The notes beneath the pieces were generated by a model. The model made no database searches and was not told the DNA's origin. It saw only the letters and a list, made by a program, of their open reading frames with translations. A stretch of DNA of 64,000 nucleotides, from positions 310,001 to 374,000 of the forward strand of contig NZ_PCQA01000001.1 in the NCBI RefSeq assembly GCF_002979915.1. The letters run 5' to 3'. Both the position numbers and the translations under genes were made by a program. Shown piece by piece: positions 1 to 8,423 of the stretch (position 1 is the stretch's first letter; each line of letters opens with the position of its first letter). This stretch comes from Arthrobacter sp. MYb213 (GTDB taxonomy: Bacteria > Actinomycetota > Actinomycetes > Actinomycetales > Micrococcaceae).

Positions 1-2
1 TT

Positions 3-818
3 TCGGTGGTCGTCTGGTCAACAACCATTGGTGCAGTGATCGGGCCAAACCTCTTTGAACCAGGCGAAGTTGTTGCCCAATACCTCGATCTTCCAGTCTT
101 TACCGGTGGCTTTCTTATAGCGATGGTAGCTCAGTTAGCTGGGGCTCTAGTTTATTTCTTTGGCTTACGTCCTGACCCATTACGTGTGGCGCAATATCGG
201 GCATCCGCTCATGTAAAAGCTGGCCAGCTTCGTCGCCGAGGTTGGAATATTTTGCGCAACACACCTATGGCCAGGCGTGCGGTGTTGACCGTTGCGCTAT
301 CCCATATGTATATGGTCGCAATGATGTCGATGACCCCGATTCACATGCAACACCACGGAGCAGAACTAACCCTCATCGGGTTTACCATTTCTATGCATGT
401 GGCCGGAATGTACGCTTTATCTCCAGTATTTGGTTGGCTTACCGATAAATTCGGTGCCCGACCGATCATTCTTCTCGGGCAAGCGTTGCTGATCTCGGCG
501 AGTCTTTTAGTTTGGGTCAATCCATCAGACCATACGATGACAACCATCGCACTGCTTTGTTTGGGCCTCGGGTGGTCAGCGTCAACGGTGGCCGGTTCCA
601 CCATGATTTCCGGAGCAGTCGAAGTCTCCGAGCGGCCACAACTACAGGGAACTTCCGATTTATGCATGAGTTTAGCTGGGGTCATTGGTGGGCTTAGCGC
701 TGGCCCAATTCTCGCTGCTGTCGACTTTAAAGGCTTGGCGGTGGCCTTATTGGCTCTCGCAATAATTATGATTGGGCTCAATTTGCGGGCAACCAAAACT
801 GAGACTATCCGCGCCTGA
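3..818 (+). CDS. MFS transporter, C-terminal part (5' end outside window)
   Basis: This is the C-terminal part (about 270 residues) of a major facilitator superfamily permease of the inner membrane. The frame is open to the left edge, so the GTG at position 6 is not trusted as a start. Several hydrophobic segments alternate with short loops. GWLTDKFGAR (about residues 143-152 counted from position 6) fits the conserved MFS loop motif G-x-L-x-D-R/K-x-G-x-R/K. The central basic stretch (RASAHVKAGQLRRRG) would be the long cytoplasmic loop between the two six-helix halves. An FAD monooxygenase gene follows within about 50 bp on the same strand and may be cotranscribed, which would suit export or import of an aromatic compound or drug. 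The substrate cannot be told from the sequence. Confidence 0.85.
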   Translation, partial: SVVVWSTTIGAVIGPNLFEPGEVVAQYLDLPVFTGGFLIAMVAQLAGALVYFFGLRPDPLRVAQYRASAHVKAGQLRRRGWNILRNTPMARRAVLTVALSHMYMVAMMSMTPIHMQHHGAELTLIGFTISMHVAGMYALSPVFGWLTDKFGARPIILLGQALLISASLLVWVNPSDHTMTTIALLCLGLGWSASTVAGSTMISGAVEVSERPQLQGTSDLCMSLAGVIGGLSAGPILAAVDFKGLAVALLALAIIMIGLNLRATKTETIRA

Positions 819-869
819 GAAATAGTGCCAAGCTGAAAGTAGCTAGAAGCTTCCTAAGGAATGGTAATT

Positions 870-2099
870 ATGGACTCATCGACTCGATGCATCATCGTTG
901 GTGGCGGCCCTGCAGGCATGGTGGCCGGTTTGCTTCTGGCACGGTGCGGAATCCCTGTGACTGTTTTTGAGAAGCACGGCGATTTCCTCCGAGATTTCCG
1001 CGGAGATACCATTCATCCATCAACGCTTCAGTTATTAGATGAACTGGGACTGATGGGTGAATTTGAAAAAATAAACTACTCCAAAGTGACACATGCTGAA
1101 TTCCCTTGCAAAGACGGAACACTGAGCACCGTGGTAGATCTGTCCAGGCTCAAGCACCCCTATCCTTATATTGCTATGGCGCCGCAATGGGATTTCCTAG
1201 ACCTCTTAGCGCGCGCTGGTGCCAACGAAGACTGCTTTGAACTTCGCATGAACTGCGAGGTGACTGATTTACTCATTGAGGGTGATCGTGTCGTTGGGGT
1301 TCGCTATTCCGGGCCCGAGGGTAAAGGGCAGATGCGAGCATTGCTGACGATCGCTGCTGATGGCCGCTGGTCGAAAGTTCGCGAAGTTGCAGGGATATCC
1401 ATGAAAGCGTTTCGTGTGCCACTAGACGTTTGGTGGTTCAAAGTTCCGGGCCAGCTGAAGGTTGAAAACGTGCTTGCGCCAGCGTTTGCGAAAAATCGTG
1501 CATTCGTTCTTATTCCGCGTAACGGTTATGTCCAAACCGCAATGCTTCTATCCAAGGGCGCGGACGCACAGTTGCGTGCTATGGGTGCCGAAGTTTGGCA
1601 TCAGGCGATTGTCGCTGCAGCCCCTGAGTTACACGATGGTGTCTCAGGATTAAAGCTGGAGGATGCAAAACTGCTGGATATAAAAGTCAACCAGGCAATA
1701 CGTTGGTGGCGCCGAGGACTGCTGTGTATCGGCGATTCTGCTCATGCTATGAGTCCAGTAGGGGGAGTCGGTGTAAATCTCGCGGTTCAAGATGCGGTGG
1801 CGACCGCCCGCATTCTCGCAGGGCCACTAAAATCAGGGACTATTTCGGATCGCGACGTGGCCGCCGTACAGAACCGCCGAATTATCCCTACGTTGTTGGT
1901 TCAGAGTACTCAGCGGCTGATGCATTTGGGCTTGGAACGCCTGATGAAAAGCAATCAAGAAGTTGCTATGCCTGTACCCGTGGCAAAATTCTTGAAAGCG
2001 TTTCCTAGTCTAACTTCGATTCCGGCCAGGCTACTTGGGGTAGGTATTCTGCAGGAACGACCGCCGGCAGCGGCGCGGAGCAGGATAATAAAAAAGTAA
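870..2099 (+). CDS. FAD-dependent monooxygenase (PHBH/UbiH-like fold)
   Basis: This is a flavoprotein of the p-hydroxybenzoate hydroxylase class, which uses NAD(P)H and O2 to hydroxylate aromatic or polyketide substrates. The N-terminus carries the dinucleotide-binding motif IIVGGGPAGMVAG. A second FAD motif, GDSAHAMSPVGGVGVNLA, lies about three quarters along the protein, as in this family. Length (about 409 residues) is normal. ATG codons occur at 861 and 870. The AAGGA at 856-860 abuts the first but sits 9 nt before the second, so 870 is preferred. The C-terminal tail (RPPAAARSRIIKK) is basic. It lies just downstream of an MFS gene, so a joint role in metabolism or resistance to one compound is possible but unproven. 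Confidence 0.85.
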   Translation: MDSSTRCIIVGGGPAGMVAGLLLARCGIPVTVFEKHGDFLRDFRGDTIHPSTLQLLDELGLMGEFEKINYSKVTHAEFPCKDGTLSTVVDLSRLKHPYPYIAMAPQWDFLDLLARAGANEDCFELRMNCEVTDLLIEGDRVVGVRYSGPEGKGQMRALLTIAADGRWSKVREVAGISMKAFRVPLDVWWFKVPGQLKVENVLAPAFAKNRAFVLIPRNGYVQTAMLLSKGADAQLRAMGAEVWHQAIVAAAPELHDGVSGLKLEDAKLLDIKVNQAIRWWRRGLLCIGDSAHAMSPVGGVGVNLAVQDAVATARILAGPLKSGTISDRDVAAVQNRRIIPTLLVQSTQRLMHLGLERLMKSNQEVAMPVPVAKFLKAFPSLTSIPARLLGVGILQERPPAAARSRIIKK

Positions 2100-2119
2100 A
2101 GTGGGGGTTAAACACCAAT

Positions 2120-2154
2120 GGTGCAATACCATCCGAATCGGACGGTATTGCACC
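2120..2154. terminator. Hairpin terminator between monooxygenase and csp
   Basis: An 11-bp arm, GGTGCAATACC (2120-2130), pairs with GGTATTGCACC (2144-2154). An inner TCCG/CGGA stem encloses AAT. It lies between two converging genes, so it probably ends transcription in both directions. There is no clear T-run. Confidence 0.7.
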
Positions 2155-2176
2155 AGAAGTTTGGCAGTGCTAAAGC

Positions 2177-2380
2177 TTAGCGAGCCTGGATGTTGGTTGC
2201 CTGTGGGCCCTTTGGACCGGCTTCCAAGGTGTATTCTACGTTCTGGCCCTCTTCGAGGCTACGGAAACCGAAGCTCTGGATTGCGGAGTAGTGTGCGAAC
2301 ACATCTGCCGATCCATCAGAAGGAGCGATGAAGCCGAAGCCCTTTTCAGCGTTGAACCATTTAACAGTGCCAGTAGCCAT
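2177..2380 (-). CDS. Cold-shock protein, CspA family
   Basis: A 67-residue single cold-shock domain (OB fold) that binds single-stranded RNA and DNA and acts as an RNA chaperone. It begins [18 protein letters not shown], which contains the RNP1-type motif (KGFGFI). DVFAHYSAI holds the RNP2-type motif. A good ribosome binding site (AAGGAAA) precedes the ATG on the minus strand. The gene is monocistronic, with a hairpin just after its stop. The 5' side is a long gene-free region, as is usual for csp mRNAs that carry a structured leader. Whether it responds to cold cannot be told from sequence. Confidence 0.97.
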   Translation of the reverse strand: MATGTVKWFNAEKGFGFIAPSDGSADVFAHYSAIQSFGFRSLEEGQNVEYTLEAGPKGPQATNIQAR

Positions 2381-2865
2381 GTTGTTATTTCCTTATTTAT
2401 TCATTGGCCACTACGTGACCTTGTTGCCGAGTCGAAATCCGAAACGGAAAATTAGTGGTTACCTCGAGCAGTACTATATTTGGCGAATTCCATGCCGTCG
2501 GTATCAGCTATCGAATGCTGATTTTGCCGATACCGGCCAAAACGGAGGTCGCTACGCACGCTAGATGTCCTTGCGGTCCATAGACATGACTGTGGAAATG
2601 CCAGAGTCAGTGGAGTAGAATTTGGAAGCCGCATCGTGGAAACGCTGAGAAGCGTCTGGACGAGCTGTAAGCGGTGAAGAAGAGAAGATGAAAATTCGTT
2701 TCGATAGGAGTTCGCTAATTCCGAAGAATCATTGAACCGATTTGCTGCACAGACGATTTGCTTGTCTTGCCACAAATCTAACTGCTAACGTTTGCTGGCG
2801 GATGACTCACACCTGCAAGCGTCGAGGTAACAAAATAAGCGTACCATCATTTTTACTGCTTTGCC
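2381..2865. other. Gene-free region with the csp leader
   Basis: No convincing gene is seen here. On the minus strand a TATAGT hexamer (plus coordinates 2473-2478) lies about 95 nt upstream of the csp ATG and is a candidate -10 element, which would give a long 5' leader. No good -35 was found. The base composition looks more AT-rich than in the neighbouring core regions. The open frames here, including one of 107 codons on the minus strand, show no recognisable protein features. Confidence 0.4.
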
Positions 2866-2898
2866 TACCGCCGGTCTCTCAGGCAGAGCCCGGCGGTA
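2866..2898 (-). terminator. Hairpin downstream of the MerR gene
   Basis: TACCGCCGG (2866-2874) pairs perfectly with CCGGCGGTA (2890-2898), and an inner CTCT/AGAG stem is possible. It sits 17 nt beyond the MerR stop codon. The homopolymer run lies on the upstream side for the minus strand, so this is not a textbook intrinsic terminator. Confidence 0.5.
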
Positions 2899-2914
2899 AA
2901 AAAGACACCAAAAT

Positions 2915-3907
2915 CTATAGATGCGAGTGCCAGTGCGCGAACGGATTGGTGGTTTTCTCTAAGTCGTCCTCATCGTCCTCAATTCGAAGGATGGATTCAT
3001 CAATCACGCCGCCCTGGTAAGCAATAAAATCACCGCCATACCGCTCGTTTTGCCCGTGCCGCACAAAGAAAGGTCCACTGGGCAGGGCACCTTGTTCATA
3101 CATTTCATGATGAACATGCTGGACCATTTGGGTCCAGTCGGAAGTGCCGAAAGCTGAGAATTCGGGTACGGCAAAACCAATCTCAATGTTTCCAAAATTA
3201 TTTTTCACGGATCCAGGAATAGCCGGTAAGTTTTCGCTCTCTTCTAGTCCTGCATGCATTAAGAAGGGGGCCTCGTCCGGATCTTCGGTGGTCTCAACCC
3301 AGTACCAAACCTGTTGCATCAACTCTTCGCTAAGTGCTTCTGAAAGAAGTCTCTTCTCAAGTCGCTGGGTTGCTTGCTTGAGGTTGGCGGAGCTTCTTGA
3401 CGCGAGAGGGGTTGAAATGCTCAGTAAATTGCGCGCGGGTCCATGCTCTGAAGCAAAGCTCTCAATTCCTGGTGGCGGTAGCAACATGCCGTTCATGAGT
3501 GATGGAGGTGGCGCTAGATCATAACTAACCGAGGTTATTTGTTTGTGCATTTCTGCAAATTTTGAGAGTTCGTCAGGCTCCTCGAGTTGCGCGGCAAGCG
3601 CTCTATAGGTTTCTAAGTCCTTGAAAATGCGACTGGCTAAGACACGCTGACTATTTCTCAGGATGGCCTCATAAGTGTCATCATCGACGTCATCAACAAT
3701 GACACGTTTAATGCCTGCCAGAGTGAGTCCCAGAGCGCGATACTGACGAATCAGCATCACCGTTCCAAACTGGGCCGAACTATATTTGCGGTATCCGGTG
3801 AGCCGATCAACCCGAACTGGTTTGAGTAGCTCAATTTTTTCATAGTGGTGAAGCGCCTTCACCGTCACGTTCATTAACGTGGCAAATTCCCCAATGCTGT
3901 ATTCCAT
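2915..3907 (-). CDS. MerR family transcriptional regulator with large C-terminal domain
   Basis: The N-terminal 70 residues form a MerR winged helix: MEYSIGEFATLMNVTVKALHH, then a Y-E-K-I-x-L-L-K-P turn and a TGYRKYS segment, the usual DNA-contact region. A coiled-coil dimerisation helix should follow (about residues 75-115). The remaining ~215 residues are an effector part that I cannot assign. Part of it (FGNIEIGFAVPEF, later GPFFVRHG) is faintly like GyrI-type drug-binding domains. The frame is open to 3958, but the MerR fold begins at the ATG at 3907. At about 330 residues it is longer than typical MerR proteins. The gene follows a CxxC flavoprotein gene on the same strand (34 bp gap), suggesting shared regulation. 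Confidence 0.85.
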   Translation of the reverse strand: MEYSIGEFATLMNVTVKALHHYEKIELLKPVRVDRLTGYRKYSSAQFGTVMLIRQYRALGLTLAGIKRVIVDDVDDDTYEAILRNSQRVLASRIFKDLETYRALAAQLEEPDELSKFAEMHKQITSVSYDLAPPPSLMNGMLLPPPGIESFASEHGPARNLLSISTPLASRSSANLKQATQRLEKRLLSEALSEELMQQVWYWVETTEDPDEAPFLMHAGLEESENLPAIPGSVKNNFGNIEIGFAVPEFSAFGTSDWTQMVQHVHHEMYEQGALPSGPFFVRHGQNERYGGDFIAYQGGVIDESILRIEDDEDDLEKTTNPFAHWHSHL

Positions 3908-3941
3908 ATGGTTATCGTATGGTCTGTCCCTAGGGGAGAGT

Positions 3942-4883
3942 TCAAGCCTGTACCTCATTTTGTGCCATTTTTTTCTTCGCTGTTTCCATGGCTAACTCAG
4001 CATTAATGAACGCACCGGACATGGTGCCGGCAGCAGCTGATGCGCCAACCATCGCGCCGATACTAGCTACGTTTCCTGCAGCATAGACTCCTGGGATTCC
4101 AGCGGCTCCCGTCTGTTCGGCTGAAATGAACGTGCCCATAGGGTTTTCGCTGAGTTCGCCACCCAGCTCCAAATACATTGAGGCGTTCGCAGTGACTTGG
4201 CTAGCTACTACTACCGCTTGAACTTCCAACTCCGTACCATTTTCCAAGCTCAGTGAGCTGACCTGGCCACTATCATTGACCGCTAGCCTGGTCACTGGGG
4301 AATCAATCACCTCCACTTCGAGAGCGTTTAGTAGCTCACGATTTTCAGTACTGAGTTTTTCTGAAGCGTGGTTGACGAAGGTGACTTTGTCGCTGAGTTG
4401 ACTGAAAAGCAGAGCCTGATGGGTGCTCATTTCGCTAACTCCAAGGATTGCAATTTGCTGATCGCGCACTTCCCACCCGTGACAGTAGGGGCAATGTAGC
4501 GCGGAGACGCCCCATGCTTGTTGAAGTCCGGGAATCTCGGGCAAGATATCGCGTGCGCCTGTTGCCAAAACGATGCGTCGGGCGGTCCACTGTGAAGAGT
4601 GAGTAGATATCTTGAATCCCTCGTCAAGCGAGCCTTGAACCGATTCGATGTGCGCAGAAACGAATTCGACACCGTAGCTAACAGCCTCGGCGCGCCCCAG
4701 GGCGATCAAGTCTTGCGGGCTAATTCCCTCGTGTCCAAGAACGTTGTGAGCATGTGCTGAAACGGCGTTGCGTGGATTACCTTCATCAACCACGAGCACT
4801 TTTCGCCGTGAGCGGCCCAATGCTATGGAAGCTGCCAGACCTGCGCTGCCGCCGCCGATGATGACTACGTCAAAATTTTCCAT
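3942..4883 (-). CDS. Thioredoxin-reductase-like NAD(P)/FAD oxidoreductase
   Basis: A 313-residue flavoprotein of the thioredoxin reductase superfamily. The N-terminal FAD motif is VVIIGGGSAGLAAS (about residues 6-19). A redox-active CPYC pair lies at residues 131-134, after SALH and before HGWEVRD. ATGARDILPEIPG marks the ATG-type FAD motif, and GVYAAGNVA is the C-terminal FAD-binding segment. No thioredoxin gene is adjacent, so the electron acceptor is unknown. Similar stand-alone CxxC flavoproteins act on low-molecular-weight disulfides or small molecules. It is flanked by a MerR regulator downstream and a divergent XRE-cupin regulator upstream (80 bp apart), so either could control it. Confidence 0.88.
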   Translation of the reverse strand: MENFDVVIIGGGSAGLAASIALGRSRRKVLVVDEGNPRNAVSAHAHNVLGHEGISPQDLIALGRAEAVSYGVEFVSAHIESVQGSLDEGFKISTHSSQWTARRIVLATGARDILPEIPGLQQAWGVSALHCPYCHGWEVRDQQIAILGVSEMSTHQALLFSQLSDKVTFVNHASEKLSTENRELLNALEVEVIDSPVTRLAVNDSGQVSSLSLENGTELEVQAVVVASQVTANASMYLELGGELSENPMGTFISAEQTGAAGIPGVYAAGNVASIGAMVGASAAAGTMSGAFINAELAMETAKKKMAQNEVQA

Positions 4884-4953
4884 GGTGCTCTCCTTGCGTT
4901 GTGATTACTTCTTCAAGATCCAAACTATCGACTTCTTGCATGGATCGTGTATC

Positions 4954-4974
4954 TTTTTGCGTATGACGCAAGAA
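4954..4974. promoter_or_regulatory. Inverted repeat over the XRE-cupin start codon
   Basis: TTTTTGCG (4954-4961) and CGCAAGAA (4967-4974) form an inverted repeat with 7 of 8 pairs around a 5-nt spacer that holds the ATG (4963). A related TTCTTGCA lies at 4933-4940. This could be an autoregulatory operator in the region shared with the divergent flavoprotein gene. It was found by eye only. Confidence 0.35.
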
Positions 4975-5544
4975 TTGGATTTAGACTCGGTAATTCGACA
5001 ACGCATACGCGCGTTGCGGCAAAGCAATGGCTGGTCTTTGGACTCGCTGGCCAAAAGGGCAGGTCTCAGCGTCTCAACGCTCAGCCGGATCGAAACTGGG
5101 AACAGACGCATAGCCCTAGACCAATTAGTTCCTATTGCTAAATCATTGGGCACAACCTTGGACGAATTGGTAGCCCCAGCCGATGGGAAAGGCGTAATTA
5201 TTGGTCCTGAGCCCATCGCGGTTCCAGGTATGACGATGTGGAAGCTTTCTGATGACGACGCCGTTAACGGGGTGGTGGTCACGAAGATCCGTTTCGATCC
5301 GGAGCAACATATCGCACCAACTGAAGCGCGAGTGCACCCGGGCAAGGAATGGTTCACGGTACTGTCAGGCGAAATTCAGCTCACCTTGGGGGATCGGGTC
5401 TTCCATGTGAGGTCCGGGCAGGCGGCACAATTTGACACCATGACTCCGCACGTCATTCGCGCTATCGGGGGTGTCGCCGAGGTGCTGAGCATGATGGATA
5501 GTGCCGGGACTAGAGCACACCACGACGACGGGCGAGAAAGCTAG
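4963..5544 (+). CDS. XRE family regulator with C-terminal cupin
   Basis: A 193-residue transcription factor. Residues about 8-65 are a helix-turn-helix of XRE/Cro type, with LAKRAGLSVSTLSRIETGNR as the recognition part. A small cupin barrel follows (about 110-180: HPGKEWFTVLSGEIQLTLG, then FDTMTPHVIRAIGG), which usually binds a small ligand or metal. The frame stays open upstream to 4768, but that part lies antisense to the flavoprotein gene. The ATG at 4963 gives a clean HTH N-terminus. It is transcribed away from the flavoprotein gene, the usual layout for a regulator and its target. Confidence 0.88.
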   Translation: MTQELDLDSVIRQRIRALRQSNGWSLDSLAKRAGLSVSTLSRIETGNRRIALDQLVPIAKSLGTTLDELVAPADGKGVIIGPEPIAVPGMTMWKLSDDDAVNGVVVTKIRFDPEQHIAPTEARVHPGKEWFTVLSGEIQLTLGDRVFHVRSGQAAQFDTMTPHVIRAIGGVAEVLSMMDSAGTRAHHDDGRES

Positions 5545-5616
5545 GCCACTTCTCTGTCCAAGTTTGGTTAGGCTGTGAGCTAGGACCCATAAGTTTGTAG
5601 ATCGGGAGATTGATTC

Positions 5617-6435
5617 ATGACACACCAGCTCGAAGAGGAACTGGATAAGATCCTCGCCAACGGCGACTTCTACTTTGAAACGCTAGGAGAAGGCCGTTAT
5701 CGCTCGTCGTGGCATACACAAGGCGCGTGGAACGCACACGAGCAGCATATGGCCCCTGCCTCGGGAATCCTGACCCATGCTTTAGAAAACTTCCAACCTC
5801 GAGATGACATGCGTATCGCCCGGCTGAGTTTTGAAATTCATGGGTTGATTCACGCAGGTGAATTTGAAATCACGACTCGGATGATCAGGCCAGGACGCAC
5901 CATTGAACTGATCGAAGCGGAGATGACCGCTAAGGGGCGCACCAGCATCGTCGCTCGAGCTTGGCGCGTCATCACAGCTGACTCCACCGCTGTCGCGGGA
6001 ATCGAAGATGCGACAGTTGTAGGACCTGAGGAAAGTGAAGTGCAGGACCTCTCTGCACAGTGGCCCGGTGGCTATATTCGTTCCATTGAAATGCGTGCCG
6101 CACCAGGACACCGCCCCGGTAAAGGGATCGCCTGGCTACGTACCCCGTATGCATTGGTCGACAGCGTGCAAGCGTCGCGCTTATCCAGCCTGATTGGTTT
6201 AGTAGATACCGCCAATGGCGTGGCGCCACGCGCTGAGCCTGGAAACGGAAACTGGATGTTCCCCAATTTGGATCTACAGATCCACATGTACAGGGAACCT
6301 GAAGGCCAATGGTTGGGGCTGGAAGTGCAACAAAGCTACGGGACCGACGGCATTGGGCTAACCTCCACCGTGTTACACGACGCTTCGGGACCTTTTGGCC
6401 GCGCCGAGCAGATTCTGACTGTTCGCCAGCTCTAG
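5617..6435 (+). CDS. Thioesterase family protein (double hotdog)
   Basis: A 272-residue protein that resembles acyl-CoA thioesterases of the TesB/PaaI-like double-hotdog type. The N-terminal half (GRYRSSWHTQGAWN, then LSFEIHGLIHAGEFEITTRM) looks like the first hotdog with its long helix replaced by the segment around APASGILTHALE. The second half (WMFPNLDLQIHMYREPEGQW, then TSTVLHDASGPFGRAEQILT) matches the end of the second hotdog, including the D-x-x-G-P-F/I-G-x-A pattern. The substrate is unknown. The TAG stop overlaps the TAG of the convergent kinase gene inside one CTAG (6432-6435), and no hairpin separates them. Confidence 0.75.
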   Translation: MTHQLEEELDKILANGDFYFETLGEGRYRSSWHTQGAWNAHEQHMAPASGILTHALENFQPRDDMRIARLSFEIHGLIHAGEFEITTRMIRPGRTIELIEAEMTAKGRTSIVARAWRVITADSTAVAGIEDATVVGPEESEVQDLSAQWPGGYIRSIEMRAAPGHRPGKGIAWLRTPYALVDSVQASRLSSLIGLVDTANGVAPRAEPGNGNWMFPNLDLQIHMYREPEGQWLGLEVQQSYGTDGIGLTSTVLHDASGPFGRAEQILTVRQL

Positions 6436-7136
6436 TGTGAGGTTTCAGCGAGCTGCGCTAAGAGCTTCTTTAACTGTGCTTTTGGCATGATGGTGAAGCC
6501 CTTAGCGCGGTAAGTTTCACGATCCGCTCCGTGCGCCCTAAATAGGGCGTAGCCGCGCTTGATTAAAAACAGGACCGGCTTGCGACGCTGGGAAACATCT
6601 CGGATAAAACGCCGGACTGAGGTCAAGAGCGCTGGCTCATCTACGTAGTACGCCTGAACATTGATGCCCTTGGCTCGCAACGGTTCCAGTACCTCGGACA
6701 GGAATATCCCCTCGGCGATAATCGGGCCGCCGGTTCCGTGCACTTCACGGTGTCCGGTGTAGCTGGAGGTAGCGATCGAGTAGTTCGGCACCATGGTGTG
6801 GCCTTGAGCTAAGAGTTCGCCCACCGCGTTCAGTGCTGCCTGCATATTCCAGGTGTCGGGATGATCCCAATCAATTTCGCCATACCCGGTGCGCGGGAAT
6901 TCTTCCGGGTGCCCATCCTCGCTGATCTGTCGATAGAACTCATCCAAGGGAAGATGCGGATTGCCAAACCGGTTGGCAAGGTATGACTTACCCGAGCCGG
7001 AAGGCCCGCCGAGAAGGATCACAGGAGTGGAAGAAAGAGGCACCAGATTATTATCACGCAGAACCTTGGGTAATTCGAATCGGGCGATTGACGTCACGGC
7101 TCTCACGGGTCGAGTTAAGCCGCGGTGGACGGGCAT
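6432..7136 (-). CDS. P-loop kinase, uridine-kinase-like
   Basis: A nucleotide-binding protein of about 234 residues. The Walker A loop GGPSGSGKS (about 43-51) is followed by DEFYR and a DHPDTWN segment, both typical of uridine/phosphoribulokinase-like P-loop kinases. GPIIAEGIFLSEVLEPL corresponds to the strand-helix after the substrate loop. The C-terminal third (RRFIRDVSQRRKPVLFLIKRG) resembles the basic segment in actinobacterial proteins annotated as ATP-binding or uridine kinase. The exact substrate is not proven. The start is uncertain. The ATG at 7136 lacks a ribosome binding site, and a GTG at 7097 would give a shorter N-terminus. It is convergent with the thioesterase and divergent from the lipoate-ligase-like gene. 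Confidence 0.75.
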   Translation of the reverse strand: MPVHRGLTRPVRAVTSIARFELPKVLRDNNLVPLSSTPVILLGGPSGSGKSYLANRFGNPHLPLDEFYRQISEDGHPEEFPRTGYGEIDWDHPDTWNMQAALNAVGELLAQGHTMVPNYSIATSSYTGHREVHGTGGPIIAEGIFLSEVLEPLRAKGINVQAYYVDEPALLTSVRRFIRDVSQRRKPVLFLIKRGYALFRAHGADRETYRAKGFTIMPKAQLKKLLAQLAETSH

Positions 7137-7164
7137 GTGTAGCGAACTGAATTAGACTCGGAAC

Positions 7165-7902
7165 ATGACCCTTTGGAATCCCGAATCGAGCGCGCCGCTG
7201 TCCTATCAGTTTGAGGATGCTAGTGGGGATCCCGAAGCTGACTTGGAACGTGGTGTACAACTACTGCGTGAAGTTCAGGCCGGTAGTAGGGGCGCGCTAT
7301 TACGGTTTTATCGACCCGATCCAACGCTAGCCTTTGGACAGCGTGATATCCGGCTGCCGGGATTTGAACGTGCAGCCCAAGCAGCCCAGACAGCTGGCTA
7401 TGCTCCACTGGTACGCAAGGCCGGGGGACGTGCAGCTGCCTACCACCGAGGCACATTGATCGTGGATCATATCGAACCACATTCCGAAGCGATTATTGGG
7501 CAGCAACAGCGTTTTAAAGTATTCGCAGATCTTTATGCGCGAGCTTTTCGAAAGTTGAACGTCGATGCCCATGTGGGCCCGATCGATGGTGAATACTGCC
7601 CGGGGGACTACTCAGTACATGGGATCCCTACAGACCGCTCGCGTGCCAATTCCGCAGTCAAACTTATCGGCACCGCTCAACGCGTGATCTCCGGTGCCTG
7701 GCTATTTAGCAGCGTGTTTGTCATTGAAGACTCCGCCCCGCTGCGTTCGGTACTGGACACGGTCTATCGGGCCTTGGAAATCCCCATGGATCCATCCACC
7801 GTTGGTGCCGCCGATGACTTGGTTGCGGGCATTACCGTAGAAGACTTCGTTCTGGCGTTGCTAGAGGTCTATCGCGAACATACAGAACTTATCGACGCCT
7901 AA
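7165..7902 (+). CDS. Lipoate/biotin A/B protein ligase family protein
   Basis: A 245-residue member of the LplA/LipB/BirA fold, which attaches lipoyl or octanoyl groups to carrier-protein lysines. The diagnostic segment VRKAGGRAAAYHRGTLIVDH carries the R-x-x-G-G-R/G-x-x-x-x-x-G-x-L motif, and a conserved lysine is expected in AVKLIGTAQRV. This fits octanoyl- or lipoyl-transfer enzymes rather than biotin ligase, but the acyl donor is not determinable. The spacing to the divergent kinase gene is only 28 bp, so promoters overlap. A strong terminator follows. Confidence 0.85.
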   Translation: MTLWNPESSAPLSYQFEDASGDPEADLERGVQLLREVQAGSRGALLRFYRPDPTLAFGQRDIRLPGFERAAQAAQTAGYAPLVRKAGGRAAAYHRGTLIVDHIEPHSEAIIGQQQRFKVFADLYARAFRKLNVDAHVGPIDGEYCPGDYSVHGIPTDRSRANSAVKLIGTAQRVISGAWLFSSVFVIEDSAPLRSVLDTVYRALEIPMDPSTVGAADDLVAGITVEDFVLALLEVYREHTELIDA

Positions 7903-7926
7903 CAGCTTTCTCACGCAGAACTTAAA

Positions 7927-7967
7927 GAAGCCTGATACCTCCCCTTGAAGGGAAGGTATCAGGCTTC
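7927..7967. terminator. Bidirectional terminator, lipoate-ligase-like gene / mycoredoxin
   Basis: A perfect 14-bp stem: GAAGCCTGATACCT (7927-7940) with AGGTATCAGGCTTC (7954-7967), and a further CCCTT/AAGGG pairing inside. AAAATTTT follows. It lies between convergent genes. Confidence 0.85.
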
Positions 7968-7996
7968 AAAATTTTGTGCGGACTGTAGCTAGGAAG

Positions 7997-8275
7997 TTAG
8001 GCGCCCACGCGCTCGACAACTTCTTCGATTCGTGGGTTGGTGGCTGAGGTACCATCTGGGAAAATCAGGGTCGGTACGGTCTGGTTTCCGCCGTTAAAGG
8101 ATTCCACGATCTCGGCGGTGCCCTCAACCTCTTCGATATTGACCTCGGTGTACGCCACACCCTTCTGATCCATCAGACGCTTGAGGTTACGGCAGTAACC
8201 GCACCAGCTAGTGGTAAACATGGTGACCCCGCCAGCAGCAGGAACATACTTTTCAAGATTTAATTCGTTGCTCAT
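7997..8275 (-). CDS. mrx1: Mycoredoxin (glutaredoxin-like)
   Basis: A 92-residue thioredoxin-fold oxidoreductase. TTSWCGYC places the redox cysteines at C25 and C28. NGGNQTVPTLIFPDG carries the cis-proline loop, and TNPRIEEV the C-terminal helix. The combination TTSWCGYC plus NGGN-x-TVPT is the signature of mycoredoxin-1, which reduces mycothiol mixed disulfides in actinobacteria. The start is uncertain: about 17 residues precede the first strand (VTMFTTSW), slightly longer than usual. The mycothiol-dependent formaldehyde operon lies about 1.5 kb away, so two mycothiol functions are close together. Confidence 0.88.
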   Translation of the reverse strand: MSNELNLEKYVPAAGGVTMFTTSWCGYCRNLKRLMDQKGVAYTEVNIEEVEGTAEIVESFNGGNQTVPTLIFPDGTSATNPRIEEVVERVGA

Positions 8276-8423
8276 ACTTCATGTAACCATGTGAACTTGC
8301 TGTTTGTTCCGCTTTACCCGGCGCAAGCCAGATGAATTTTCTTAGCTGAGCGAGGAACGCGCCAACAACTCTCATGCGGACTACACTGGTGCCCAACGAC
8401 CATGGGCGACAGGAAGTGAAAAC

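Noticed and set aside
2452-2775. A 107-codon minus-strand open frame upstream of csp
   Set aside because: No recognisable motif and no ribosome binding site. It overlaps the probable csp leader and promoter.
4768-4962. N-terminal extension of the XRE-cupin frame
   Set aside because: This part runs antisense through the flavoprotein gene. The HTH fold starts cleanly after the ATG at 4963.
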